From Lysobacter sp. Root690 (GTDB taxonomy: Bacteria; Pseudomonadota; Gammaproteobacteria; Xanthomonadales; Xanthomonadaceae): 64,000 nt of DNA. Made by a program: the position numbers and the translations under genes. The DNA is taken from NCBI RefSeq assembly GCF_001427785.1, contig NZ_LMHM01000011.1, forward strand, positions 437,550 through 501,549. Reading direction: 5' to 3'. Each line of letters opens with the position of its first letter. Within the stretch, counting starts at the first letter, position 1. The notes under the pieces are model-generated. The model did no database searches. It was not told the origin of the DNA and saw only the letters and a program-made list of their open reading frames with translations. Shown here one piece after another: positions 11,824-23,982 of the stretch.

Positions 11824-11958
11824 CTATGGCCCCTGGCCGGACGGGCTCGGGGGCCGCGTGGGCGGTGGGCGTCCCGGCCGAATCCCGCGTAACCCGGCCA
11901 TTTTTCCATGAAAATTAATGATTTAGGCGAATTCCGCCCCGCCGGACCGTCCCTATCC

Positions 11959-12050
11959 CCTGTAGGGAGCGGCGCGAGCCGCGACCGCGCACCCACGCCA
12001 ACGTCGGCCCTTGGAAGTCACGATCGCGGCCCGCGGCGCTCCTACAGGGC
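11959..12050. repeat. TGTAGGAGCGGCGC inverted repeat (copy 1)
   Basis: The left arm CTGTAGGGAGCGGCGCGAGC is mirrored by the right arm ending GCGGCGCTCCTACAGG, with GCGACCGCG-type inner arms. Related copies lie at about 20835, 25578 and 42432. No coding content. Confidence 0.8.
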
Positions 12051-13007
12051 CAGTCCGAGGCACGCGCCGGGACCGCGTTGCACCGCAGCTCCTCGTCTTC
12101 TTTGCCGCATGCCTCCCGAGTCGTCGACTCGCAAAACCACGCGAAAAAAAGATCCAGCGCGCGATCGCGGCGCAACGCGACTCAATACCCCGCGGCTCAA
12201 AACGATTTGCGCAAACGGAAATATTCGCGCGCATTCATGCAACCTCATCGCGAACACGTGGCTCGATGCTGATGTTGCGGAGCTGCAACAGCGAAACCGC
12301 GCGAAAACAATCGAGTCACCATCGGCGCGAAATCGCACCGCGTCGCATGCACAGTGAAGAATCGTGCGGCAGTTCATACAAATCGCGCGTGACGCGGCGA
12401 AATATAGATCGACCTAGTTCACAGTTCCGAAAGAAACTCGATTCGACGCGAAAATATTCGCGCAGCTTTCGGCAATCGCGCCGGAGCCTGAAAATCCCTG
12501 TATTCGCAGGCCCTGGCGCCTGCCTCCCTACCCTCGCCATCGAGGTGCATCGCGCGTGTTTGTGCGCTCAGTCGCATTCATGTCGATATCACAGCTTTGA
12601 TGACACTTGCATGCGATGGGTGCGCTCATTTAGCTTCGGTTGTGAGCGACTTGCAGGGGGTCGCGCGACAAGGAACGGCGACATCGAAGCGCAATGCGTG
12701 CGACGCACACGCGCAACGATGAAGCGGTCGCGTTGTATCCGGGGGCTCCGTGCATGTGGTTCGCAGTCGTCAGTTCACATCGGTTTTCCGCGCAGAGGCT
12801 TCGCCTTCGCGCATCAGCCGCACTCCTCTCCTCATCCGTGCAGCGCTTCGCGCACGGTAACGGCGGCGTGCGTGTGTCACAGCACCCTGCAGTTCGGGCG
12901 CGGCGCGATGCGCGCGGCCGACTGCGCAAGAAAGTCCCGCGACGGCACGACGGCACAGCCGTGGCGGACCTAAGGCCCGACGCTAAACAGGGGATGCGAA
13001 GGGGATC
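12051..13007. other. About 0.95 kb without a convincing gene, upstream of the S8 protease
   Basis: No frame here shows a recognisable protein or the codon bias of neighbouring genes. The base composition is visibly less GC-rich than the flanks, with runs such as AAATATTCGCGC occurring twice (12219-12230 and 12452-12463). It could be a long regulatory leader, a decayed gene or an undetected RNA; the sequence alone does not decide. Confidence 0.5.
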
Positions 13008-13028
13008 ATGCGCAACGAAGGATCAAGG

Positions 13029-15116
13029 ATGTTTGTCATGACTCGCAAAGCACGTTCATTGAAATGGACCGCACTGGCCCTCGCGACGGCCGTAGTCGTC
13101 GCGCCGGTGGCCTATTCGGGCAGCAAATTGCAGACGTTCTCGAAGGTGCACACCGCCAACGCCACGACCTCGCCCAAGGCGGTGAAGGCGGCCGCGGCCG
13201 AGAAGAGCAACCGCTTCATCATCACCCGCGCGCCCGGCGCCGCGACCAAGCTGGCTCCGGCCGCGCTCAACCAGCAATACGCCAAGGCCGCGACCACGCT
13301 GGGCGTCGGCATCCTGCCGCTGCGCACGCTGGCCACCGGCTCGAGCCTGATCAAGACCGATACCGCGCTCGACAAGGCCGCCCAGAAAGAGCTGGCGATC
13401 GAGCTGATGAAGCTCGACCCGAGCATCGTCGAAGTCAGCACCGACCGTTTCTACAAGCCGCTGCTGGTCCCCAACGACCCCGGCTACGCTCAGCAGTGGC
13501 ATTACAAGAACGGCCCGGGCGGCCTGAATGTCGAACCGGCCTGGGACATCGCCAACGGCGACGGCATCGTGGTCGCCGTGCTCGACACCGGCATCACCCC
13601 GCACAGCGACCTCGACGCCAATATCGTCGCGGGCTACGACTTCATCGTCGATACCGACGTCAGCGTCGACGGCGACGGCCGCGATGCGGATCCGAACGAT
13701 CCGGGCGACTGGCACGACGGCGAGTGCAACATCTTCGGCATTCCCGAGGACAGCAGCTGGCACGGCACCCACGTGGCCGGCACCATCGCCGCGGTCGCCA
13801 ACAACAGCAAGGGCGTGGCCGGCGTCGCGTTCGGCGCCAAGGTCCAGCCGGTGCGCGTGCTCGGCAAGTGCGGCGGTTACGAGTCCGACATCATCGACGC
13901 GGTGACCTGGGCGTCGGGCGGCACTGTCACCGGCGTTCCGGCCAACGCGACCCCGGCCGAGGTCATCAACCTCAGCCTCGGCGGCAGCGGCGCGTGCAGC
14001 GCGGCCGAACAGCTCGCCTTCACCGAAGCGCGCAACCGCGGTACCACCGTGGTCATCGCCGCGGGCAACTCCAGCGCCGACGTGTCCGGCTTCTCGCCGG
14101 CCAACTGCGAAGGCGTGATCGCGGTGTCCGCGGTGGGCCCGACCGGCACCCTGGCCGATTACTCCAACTTCGGCGACAAGGTCGACGTGGCCGCGCCCGG
14201 CGGTTCGGGCGTGAATCCGGCGGCCGACAACATCCTGTCGACCCTCAACCTGGGCCTGCAGGGCCAGGAAGGCGAAGGTTACGCGTGGATGGCCGGCACC
14301 TCGATGGCGGCGCCGCACGTGGCCGCCGTGGCCGCGCTGATGCAGTCCGCCGCGCCGAGCCCGCTGACTCCGGCCCAGATCGAGAAGATCCTGGTCAACA
14401 CCGCGCATGTCGGCGGCCAGCCGGGCGGTTGCAGCTTCAGCAACTGGTGCGGCTCGGGCATCGTCGACGCGCGTTATGCCGTCGCCGTGGCCAAGGGCAC
14501 CGAAGCGCTGCCGCCCGATCCGCAGGCGCCGGAACCCGAGCCGGCGATCGAGCTGGAGAACGGCGTCACCGTCACCAACATCGAAGTCGCCGCCAACGGC
14601 GTGATCAAGTACCAGCTGCTGGTTCCGAACGGCGCGTCCAACCTGCTGTTCGCCCTGTACGGCGGCACCGGCGATTCGGACATCTACGTCAAGTACGGCG
14701 CCGAGCCGACCAGCACGTCGTACGACTGCCGTCCGTTCACCTCGTCCAACAACGAGACCTGCTTCTTCCCGACCCCGCAGGGCGGCGTGTGGTACGTCCA
14801 GGTCAAGGGCTACCGCGCTTCCGCCGGCATGTCGCTGTACCCGAGCTTCGTCGACGCCAACTATCCGCGTCGCGTCGAAGCCAAGGCCAGCGCGCTGCCG
14901 AATCACCGCACCTCGGTGAACCTGTCGTGGGAGAAGGGCAAGAAGAACATCGACGTCTACCGCAACGGCGCGATCCTCAAGACCGTGCGCAACACCGGCG
15001 CCAACACCGATACGTTCCGCATCATCGGCAGCGGCACCATGAGCTACAAGCTGTGCAACAACGGTACTCAGGAATGTGCTGATCCAGTTTCGATCACCTA
15101 CAGCTCCAGCCGCTGA
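13029..15116 (+). CDS. Secreted subtilisin-like serine protease (S8) with PPC domain
   Basis: An exported protease expected to degrade extracellular protein. A signal peptide (about 10-33, LKWTALALATAVVVAPVAYS) is followed by a propeptide of about 110 residues and an S8 catalytic domain. The triad is intact: D186 (VLDTGI), H245 (HGTHVAGT) and S425 (GTSMAAPH). A pre-peptidase C-terminal beta-sandwich follows at about 500-595 (GTGDSDIYVKYG), then a short C-terminal beta domain. I use the ATG giving MFVMTRKARS because AAGGA lies 6-8 bases upstream; an in-frame ATG at 13008 is the alternative. It is monocistronic, with a strong terminator. Confidence 0.93.
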   Translation: MFVMTRKARSLKWTALALATAVVVAPVAYSGSKLQTFSKVHTANATTSPKAVKAAAAEKSNRFIITRAPGAATKLAPAALNQQYAKAATTLGVGILPLRTLATGSSLIKTDTALDKAAQKELAIELMKLDPSIVEVSTDRFYKPLLVPNDPGYAQQWHYKNGPGGLNVEPAWDIANGDGIVVAVLDTGITPHSDLDANIVAGYDFIVDTDVSVDGDGRDADPNDPGDWHDGECNIFGIPEDSSWHGTHVAGTIAAVANNSKGVAGVAFGAKVQPVRVLGKCGGYESDIIDAVTWASGGTVTGVPANATPAEVINLSLGGSGACSAAEQLAFTEARNRGTTVVIAAGNSSADVSGFSPANCEGVIAVSAVGPTGTLADYSNFGDKVDVAAPGGSGVNPAADNILSTLNLGLQGQEGEGYAWMAGTSMAAPHVAAVAALMQSAAPSPLTPAQIEKILVNTAHVGGQPGGCSFSNWCGSGIVDARYAVAVAKGTEALPPDPQAPEPEPAIELENGVTVTNIEVAANGVIKYQLLVPNGASNLLFALYGGTGDSDIYVKYGAEPTSTSYDCRPFTSSNNETCFFPTPQGGVWYVQVKGYRASAGMSLYPSFVDANYPRRVEAKASALPNHRTSVNLSWEKGKKNIDVYRNGAILKTVRNTGANTDTFRIIGSGTMSYKLCNNGTQECADPVSITYSSSR

Positions 15117-15137
15117 TCGCAGCGTTCGCGTAACCAC

Positions 15138-15170
15138 GAGGGGCCCGGTTGCCGGGCCCTTCGTTTTTTG
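15138..15170 (+). terminator. Rho-independent terminator of the S8 protease gene
   Basis: GAGGGGCCCGG-TT-GCCGGGCCCTTC followed by GTTTTTT, starting about 22 bases after the stop codon. Confidence 0.88.
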
Positions 15171-15242
15171 GGATGAGGTTGTGTCGGCGGCGTCGGCTGA
15201 TGTTATCGAGGTTGAACGACTGCAAGTCGCCGCGCGACTTCA

Positions 15243-15406
15243 AGAACGTCATTCCCGCGAACGCGGGAATCCAGTGACTTTGCATAGGGCTCAGTTGCGA
15301 TTTACTTACAACGAAGGTCGTCAGACTGATCGATCTGAAGTACGTCTACTTTCTTGCAGCAACGTTCAAAGTCACTGGATTCCCGCGTTCGCGGGAATGA
15401 CGTTCT
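15243..15406. repeat. Perfect 40-bp inverted repeat with nested ATTCCCGCG palindromes
   Basis: Arms 15243-15282 and 15367-15406 are exact reverse complements over 40 bases and flank an 84-base spacer. Each arm contains the smaller palindrome ATTCCCGCGAACGCGGGAAT. The nested motif resembles the dRS3 class of repeats in other proteobacteria. Degenerate copies occur at 35100-35303. The rest of this gap (to 15660) holds nothing I can identify. Confidence 0.85.
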
Positions 15407-15660
15407 GGTGGGATTACGATCAAAAAATCGATACATCCCGAAGGCATGAGCGATCACTCGGCAATTACATCAACCGCGGCAATCGGGAACTCCACCGCAT
15501 AACCGCACTCCATTAGCCACCGCTCCATCAGCCGCCCACGCACCGCAATGCCCCGCAACCCGTCGCCCGGCCTCGATCCACCGCCCCGCTCCGACACGCT
15601 TTGCCGATCTCCCCACGCGCCGCACCATCACGACCCCGGTTTCCACCCAGCGGAGAATCC

Positions 15661-16590
15661 ATGCGCACCATCCCGCCCGCCGCCCGCGCCAACCCGTCCG
15701 CCCTCGCCTTCGCCTTCGGCCGCCGTCTCGGCCTGCCGTCGCTGGCCCTCGCCGTGGCGCTCAGCGCCGGCCTGAGCGCCTGCAACCGCGACGCCGCATC
15801 CCCCGATGCCGCGACCGCCAATCCCGCCGCCACCGCCGCGCCCGCGCCGGTCGTGCGCTTCGACGCCAAGCTCAGCCTGGTCAACAACAACGGCGCGATC
15901 CGCTACGACGGCACCCTCGACAGCGAGGCCAACCGCAAGGCCCTGAGCATCGCCCTGGCCCAGGCCTACAGCGGCCAGATCAGCGGCAACCTCAACGTCG
16001 ACAAGGCCGCCAAGCCGGCGCCGTGGCTGGACAAGCTGCCGCAGTTCGCCGCGGCGCTGAGCATGTCCGGCGCGGCGGTGAGCTTCGAAGGCGAGAAGAT
16101 CGAACTCAGCGGCCAGGCCTCCGACGCCGACCGCGCGATCCTGCTGGAAAAAGCCAAGACCCTGTTCCCGGGTTACCAATACGGTGGTCTGTTCGAAGGC
16201 GTCGGCGGCGCCGCGGCGTCCAGCGACGCGGCCGCGCAGGCGCTGGCCGCGCTGGAGCCGGGCAAGGCCGGCCCGGCCGAGATCGTCAAGGCGCTCAACC
16301 AGATCAATCTGCGCTTCGACGACGGCGGCGCCCGCATCGCACCGGCCAGCCTGGACATCCTCAGCCGCGCGGCCAAGGCGATCCAGGCCGGCCCGGCCGA
16401 CGCGCGCTACGAGATCGTCGGTCCCGGCGGCGGCGCCGGCCAGCCCAGCGACAACGAAACCCTGTCGCGCCAACGCGCCGAGGCGGTCAAGGTCCAGCTG
16501 ATCGTCGCCGGGGTCAATCCGGGCGCGCTCGACACCAAGGCCGCCAGCGGCGCGGCGACCACGCCGCTGCAGTTCAACGCGGTCAAGTGA
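15661..16590 (+). CDS. OmpA-like/BON-like lipoprotein, 309 aa
   Basis: Probable outer-membrane lipoprotein. The signal peptide ends in a lipobox LSAC with the acceptor at C41, followed by an Ala/Pro-rich linker. The middle (about 55-185) resembles a BON-like fold: FDAKLSLVNNNGAIRYDGTL and VSFEGEKIELSGQA look like paired strands of an OmpA accessory region. The C-terminal part (about 205-300) has an OmpA-like pattern, INLRFDDGGARIAPASLDIL then LSRQRAEAVKVQLIVAGV, which could bind peptidoglycan. The start follows GGAGAATCC. It stands alone. Role: probably envelope anchoring or stress, by inference. Confidence 0.8.
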   Translation: MRTIPPAARANPSALAFAFGRRLGLPSLALAVALSAGLSACNRDAASPDAATANPAATAAPAPVVRFDAKLSLVNNNGAIRYDGTLDSEANRKALSIALAQAYSGQISGNLNVDKAAKPAPWLDKLPQFAAALSMSGAAVSFEGEKIELSGQASDADRAILLEKAKTLFPGYQYGGLFEGVGGAAASSDAAAQALAALEPGKAGPAEIVKALNQINLRFDDGGARIAPASLDILSRAAKAIQAGPADARYEIVGPGGGAGQPSDNETLSRQRAEAVKVQLIVAGVNPGALDTKAASGAATTPLQFNAVK

Positions 16591-16640
16591 ACACTGGGGC
16601 GCGGTAACGCGTCCGAACCTGAACAAGTCATGCGTTTTTA

Positions 16641-16727
16641 GGTGGGTGGGGCTTCGGCCCCGGCGCTGTTCGGCCACACACCGGCGAGCTGACTAAACAG
16701 CGCCGGGGCTGAAGCCCTCGCCCACGG
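16641..16727. repeat. Inverted repeat GTGGGTGGGGCTTCGGCCCC...GGGGCTGAAGCC
   Basis: The left arm GGTGGGTGGGGCTTCGGCCC plus CGGCGCTGTT is mirrored by AACAGCGCCGGGGCTGAAGC plus CCTCGCCCAC. It can form a long stem in the roughly 460-base gap before uvrA. The rest of that gap (16728-17055) shows no gene. Confidence 0.75.
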
Positions 16728-17055
16728 TGACGCTAGCCACAATCGCATCGCTGCGCCGCCTCTCGTCGCGGCGGCGAGGCCTGCCGCGGAGCGATCCGCG
16801 CTCGACCCGCCACCTCCCACTCCAAGTTCGCGCACTCGGCTTTGCCGAACCCGGCGATCGCCTCGAACCCAGGTCCGGCCGCGATTCCCGCGAGCGCCTG
16901 AACCCCAAGCGCCACGGGCCCCGGATGACATCCCTCATGCCCGCGACAGGCGCTTTCGTTTCCGGGATTTGCCCCCACCTTCCCCACTCGATACGCTCCC
17001 CTGTTCGCCGTCGCGTTTCGCGCCGGCGGCTCTACTCCCCCCTTGCAGGCACCCG

Positions 17056-19979
<2,924 letters not shown>

Positions 19980-19983
<4 letters not shown>

Positions 19984-20750
19984 CCGGTCGCAACAAGAAG
20001 CAAACGCCGGTAGTGGACAACACTGCCGGCGAAACCACGTCGCCGCCGCGCAAGCAACGCAAGCCGCGATCGCGCAAATCCGCGAGTGCCGCGGCGGCTG
20101 TCGACGAGGGGTCTGCCACGCAGGCCGATTCGCAGCGTATCGATTCGAAGCCTGCCGGCTCTAAGCATGCCGGCTCTAAGCATGCAGATTCGAAGCCTGT
20201 GGATTCGAAGCGCGGCGGTTCCAAGCCGAAGGCCGCGCAGCACGCGGCGGCGAAACCCGGCGCGCCCCAGCAACCCGCGATCGCGGCGCTCGCCGGCAGC
20301 GGCAACGCCACCGCGCCGCAAGCATCGGCGCTGCCCGAACCGGCGCCGAATCCCGCCTTGATCCGGGTGCCTCTGTCGGTGCGCTGGCGCGATCTCGACG
20401 CGTTCAACCACGTCAACAACTCCAAATTTCTCAGCTATCTGGAGGAAGCGCGCCTGCGCTGGATGGTGACCCTGCCCGGCCACGGCATGGACGACCATGT
20501 CGCGCCGGTGGTCGCGGCCGCGCATCTGAACTATCGCCGTCCGATCGAATGGCCGAACGAACTCGAGGTCGAACTGTTCGTCGAACGCCTCGGCACCACC
20601 AGCCTGAGCATCGGCCACCGCATCGTTGGCGCGAACGATTCCAGCGCGCTGTATTGCGACGGCAACGTGGTGCTGGTGTGGATCCACCGCGAAACCGGGC
20701 AGCCAGCGGCATTGCCCGAACCGGTGCGCGCGGCCTGCTCGGCCGGCTGA
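19980..20750 (+). CDS. Acyl-CoA thioesterase (hotdog fold) with repetitive basic N-terminal extension
   Basis: A 4HBT-family thioesterase hydrolysing acyl-CoA or acyl-ACP esters. The hotdog domain occupies about 120-250, with the signature [20 protein letters not shown], including the catalytic-type Asp and the HVNN motif. The first 115 residues are atypical: Lys/Arg/Ser-rich and probably disordered, with short repeats such as [18 protein letters not shown] (about 54-71). Typical family members are about 130-160 residues, so this is a long fusion or drifted extension. Its ATG overlaps the uvrA stop, suggesting translational coupling. The true start could be further inside if the extension is not translated. 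Confidence 0.85.
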
Positions 20751-20834
20751 GCCTCATACGGACGGCGTACATCGCCGTCCGCAAATAACCGATCGCACCG
20801 CGCGGGCGTCGCACGCGGCTTAACTACGGGCGCC

Positions 20835-20963
20835 CTTGTAGGAGCGGCGCAAGCCGCGACCGCGAAACCGCGATTACGTCGTATGTTTCATTCGCGAGCG
20901 CGACATCAGGGCTTGCGCGGTAAGCGCTATTTCGCGGTCGCGGCTCGCGCCGCTCCTACAGGG
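20835..20963. repeat. TGTAGGAGCGGCGC inverted repeat (copy 2)
   Basis: The left arm TTGTAGGAGCGGCGCAAGCC and inner GCGACCGCGAAA are mirrored by TTTCGCGGTCGCGGCTCGCG and CCGCTCCTACAGG. Same family as 11959, 25578 and 42432. Confidence 0.85.
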
Positions 20964-21003
20964 AGCTGGCGCGATATTCGACGCTGTCGGCACGACGCCT
21001 GGA

Positions 21004-21504
21004 TCAAGGCGCGGCCTTACGCACCTCGAACTCGCCCAGCAGCGAACCGCCGCCCTTGAGTTCGAACTCGATCGCCACCCGGCTGCCTTGCTTGAGCGGC
21101 GCGTGCGGCTGCATCAGCATCAGGTGCATGCCGCCGGGCTTCAACACCGCCGCGCCGTCGGGCGCGATGCGCAGCTCCGGCAACGCGCGCATCTTGCTGA
21201 CGCCGTCGATGATGCGGGTCTCGTGCAGCGACACGTCGGCGAACGCCGCGCTCTTCGCCGCGACGATCACCACCGGCGCCGCGCAGCGGTTCTCGATCCG
21301 GCCGAAACCGGCCATCATCGGCATCTGCATCGGCGGCAATCGCACCCATGCATGGCGCACCACGATCTGTCCCTTGGCGATGCACGCACTCGCCGCGGTC
21401 GCGACCGGCGGCGCGGGCCGATCCTTCGCCGATGCGTGAAATGCGCACGCCGCGCCCAGCGCGGCGGCGAGCGTCAACCCCATTCGGATGGCAGATACGT
21501 TCAT
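21004..21504 (-). CDS. Periplasmic copper chaperone, PCu(A)C family
   Basis: Periplasmic Cu(I) carrier that in other bacteria feeds cytochrome oxidase assembly or copper homeostasis. 166 residues with a signal peptide at about 1-27. The diagnostic motif H-x10-M-x21-H-x-M is exact: H94, M105, H127, M129. A Met-rich stretch (MQMPMM, 59-64) precedes it. The start was chosen at MNVSAIRM, which gives a normal signal peptide; longer readings cross the divergent neighbour's upstream region. It is divergent from the DUF4139 lipoprotein gene, with starts 37 bases apart. It is not adjacent to cytochrome oxidase genes here. Confidence 0.88.
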   Translation of the reverse strand: MNVSAIRMGLTLAAALGAACAFHASAKDRPAPPVATAASACIAKGQIVVRHAWVRLPPMQMPMMAGFGRIENRCAAPVVIVAAKSAAFADVSLHETRIIDGVSKMRALPELRIAPDGAAVLKPGGMHLMLMQPHAPLKQGSRVAIEFELKGGGSLLGEFEVRKAAP

Positions 21505-21541
21505 CGCCTTATCATACCCCCGAGCCTCCACGGAGTTGACG

Positions 21542-23098
21542 ATGAAACAGTCACTGAGCCTGCTCGCCCTGGCCTGCGCATTGGCCGCCTGCTCCGCCGC
21601 GCCCTCCGGCGCCGACCGCGCCGAATCCACGGGCGCCGACACACCGACCGACAAGACCGGCACCACCACCGGCGCCAGCACCAAGCTCACCGTCTACAGC
21701 GGCGGTTACGAAGCACTGGCCGGCACCCAGGGCGCCAGCGTCGGCATGCCCGGTTATGCGCTGGTCGGACGGCCGCTGCGCTTCAAGCTCAAGAGCGGCC
21801 GCAACGACGTATCGGAACAATCGCTGCCGCCGGCGATGGACATCGAAGCGGCGCTGCTGCAACCTCAAGGCGGCGGCGTGAGCGTGATCGGCCAACGTCA
21901 TGTCTCCGCGGTCGCGGGCGCGCAGAACGTCATCGTGGTTGCGATCGGGCGCAAGGTCTCGGTCGAACACACCGCCGGCGGCGCCAAGCAGACCGACAGC
22001 GGCGTGCTGATCTCGGCCAATAACGGCCTCACCCTCGCCCTCGACGACGGCCGGGTCAAGGTGATCCGCAGCTACGATAGCTTCAGCCTGATCGACAACG
22101 ACAACCTGCTGCCGCGCCAGTCCTCGCTGCAATGGACGGTCAACGCCGACAAGGCCGGCGATGCCGAATTCCTGCTGTCGTACCCGATGGGCGGCATGGC
22201 CTGGCGTGCGGAATACCTCGCCACGCTGGCGCCGGGCGGCGGCTGCAAGCTCGCGCTCGACGGCGCGGCGCTGATCGCCAATCGCTCCGGCGGCGCGTTC
22301 AACGGCGCGCGTCTGAGCCTGGTCGCGGGCGAACCGAATCGCAGCAGCAACGCCGGTCTCGATCGTATTCAGGTGAGCGCCGCGAGGCTCCAGGCCGACA
22401 GCTACGCCGAAATGCCAGCCGCGGCGCTGATGCCGGTCGAACGCGCCGCCGGCGAATACCACGCCTACGATCTGCAGCAAGCGGTGACCCTGGCCAACGG
22501 CAGCACCGAGCGCATCGCGCTGTTCCCGCGCAACGGCGCGGTCGCCTGCGAACGCATCTATTCCTTCGCCAGCGCCGACAACGATTGGCAGCCGCCCACG
22601 CCGCTGATCGACCGCGATTATCACGGCCAGCTCGGCGACCTGCCGGTGATGTCCAAGGTCGAGTTCAACAACGACAAGGCCTCCGGGCTGGGCCTGCCGC
22701 TGCCGGCCGGGCGCGTGCGCGTGTTCGACGGCGGCGATTTCCTCGGCGAATCTGCGCTCGGCCACACTCCGGCCAATGCCCAGATCAAGCTCGAACTCGG
22801 CAAAGTGTTCGACCTGAGCGGCAAGCGTGAGGCGACCGCGTTCAAGCTGGACCGTACCGGACGCACCATCACCGAATCGTTCGCGATCACGCTCAAGAAC
22901 GCGAAGAAGAACCCGGCCACGGTTCGGGTCACCGAGCCCTTGCCGCGCTGGGCCGATTGGGAGATCGTGTCGTCCAGCCTGCCGTCGAAGAAGAAGGACG
23001 CGCGCCATGCCGAGTTCGACGTGGCGGTGCCGGCCGACGGCGAAACCAAGCTGACCTACACCGTGCGTTATCGCTGGCCCCAGGACGTCAAACCATGA
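21542..23098 (+). CDS. DUF4139 domain-containing lipoprotein
   Basis: 518 residues. A lipobox (LAAC, acceptor C17) follows a short signal peptide, so it is probably membrane-anchored in the periplasm. A Thr/Ala-rich linker is followed by a DUF4139-type region, with the family-like WTVNADKAGDAEFLLSYPMG and MAWRAEYLATL stretches at about 195-230 and a C-terminal beta-rich segment ending LTYTVRYRWPQDVKP. Its function is not established. The stop overlaps the ATG of the following isomerase gene by four bases, so the two are a tight operon of unclear logic. Confidence 0.82.
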   Translation: MKQSLSLLALACALAACSAAPSGADRAESTGADTPTDKTGTTTGASTKLTVYSGGYEALAGTQGASVGMPGYALVGRPLRFKLKSGRNDVSEQSLPPAMDIEAALLQPQGGGVSVIGQRHVSAVAGAQNVIVVAIGRKVSVEHTAGGAKQTDSGVLISANNGLTLALDDGRVKVIRSYDSFSLIDNDNLLPRQSSLQWTVNADKAGDAEFLLSYPMGGMAWRAEYLATLAPGGGCKLALDGAALIANRSGGAFNGARLSLVAGEPNRSSNAGLDRIQVSAARLQADSYAEMPAAALMPVERAAGEYHAYDLQQAVTLANGSTERIALFPRNGAVACERIYSFASADNDWQPPTPLIDRDYHGQLGDLPVMSKVEFNNDKASGLGLPLPAGRVRVFDGGDFLGESALGHTPANAQIKLELGKVFDLSGKREATAFKLDRTGRTITESFAITLKNAKKNPATVRVTEPLPRWADWEIVSSSLPSKKKDARHAEFDVAVPADGETKLTYTVRYRWPQDVKP

Positions 23099-23853
23099 AT
23101 TGCGTAGAAACCCTCCAACACGGCGACATCGTCGAAATCAAACTGGCGCGCGCGCCGGTCAACGCGCTCGATCCCAAGCTGTGCAACGCCGCGCGCGAAG
23201 CGCTGGAAAGCGCGATCCATCACGGCGCGCACGGCATCGTGCTCAGCGGCGGGCCGAAGGTGTTCTCGGCCGGCCTCGACGTGCCGTACCTGCTGTCGCT
23301 TGGCGATCAGCGCGATCATCTTCTGCTGGCATGGCAGTCGTTCTTCGGCCTGGCGCGCGCGTTGGCGTCGGCGCCGGTGCCGGTGGTCGCGGCGATCGCC
23401 GGCCACGCTCCGGCCGGCGGCTGCGTGCTGACCCTGTGCTGCGATTACCGGGTCATGGCCGCGGGCAATTACCGCATCGGCCTCAACGAAACCCAGGTCG
23501 GGCTGGTCGCGCCCGAAGGCATCCAGCGCCTGATGCGGCGAGTGATCGGCCATTACCGCGCCGAGCGCCTGTTGATCGCCGGCGAGATGGTCGATGCCGA
23601 CACCGCGCTGCGGATAGGCCTGGTCGACGAACTGGTCGAAATCGACGCCGTCAGCGAACGCGCGCGCGCGTGGCTGGCGCAGCTGCTGACCCTGCCGCGC
23701 AGCGCGATGCTGCAGACGCGCTTGCTGGCCCGCGCCGATCTGGTCGAAGCACTGCGTCCGGAACACATCGAACTCGATCGCTTTGTTGATGCGTGGTATT
23801 CGCCGGATACCCAGGGTGCGTTGAAGGCGTTGGTGGCGAAGCTCGGCAAGTGA
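23095..23853 (+). CDS. Enoyl-CoA isomerase-like crotonase-fold protein
   Basis: 252 residues of the enoyl-CoA hydratase/isomerase superfamily. The oxyanion-hole segment is APAGGCVLTLCCDYR (106-120). The position of the first hydratase glutamate is occupied by Val, while the second is kept as E132 in LNETQVGLVAPEG. A single Glu within LNETQxG is the pattern of mitochondrial-type delta3,delta2-enoyl-CoA isomerases, so isomerase activity on unsaturated fatty acyl-CoA is more likely than hydration (inference from residues). It overlaps the upstream DUF4139 gene by four bases and is followed by a repeat. Confidence 0.85.
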   Translation: MNCVETLQHGDIVEIKLARAPVNALDPKLCNAAREALESAIHHGAHGIVLSGGPKVFSAGLDVPYLLSLGDQRDHLLLAWQSFFGLARALASAPVPVVAAIAGHAPAGGCVLTLCCDYRVMAAGNYRIGLNETQVGLVAPEGIQRLMRRVIGHYRAERLLIAGEMVDADTALRIGLVDELVEIDAVSERARAWLAQLLTLPRSAMLQTRLLARADLVEALRPEHIELDRFVDAWYSPDTQGALKALVAKLGK

Positions 23854-23859
23854 TGAAGC

Positions 23860-23968
23860 GAGGAGTGAGTGCAGAGAAGTGAGAAGTGAGTAAAAGCGGG
23901 ATCGCCACTCGGTCCTACTCACTTCTCACTCCTCTGCACTCACTTCTGGCTCTTACTCACTCCTTTCA
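23860..23968. repeat. GAGTGAGTGCAGAGAAGTGAG inverted repeat
   Basis: The left arm AGGAGTGAGTGCAGAGAAGT plus GAGAAGTGAGT is mirrored by ACTCACTTCTCACTCCTCTG plus CACTCAC. It fills the gap between the convergent isomerase and PBP/OmpA genes and could act as a transcription barrier. Confidence 0.8.
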
Positions 23969-23982
23969 ACTATTTTTTCGCT

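Noticed and set aside
12011-12973. A 320-codon plus-strand frame upstream of the S8 protease
   Set aside because: It starts inside a repeat arm and reads as Arg/Ser/His-rich sequence without any domain. Third-position GC is not raised as in real genes here.
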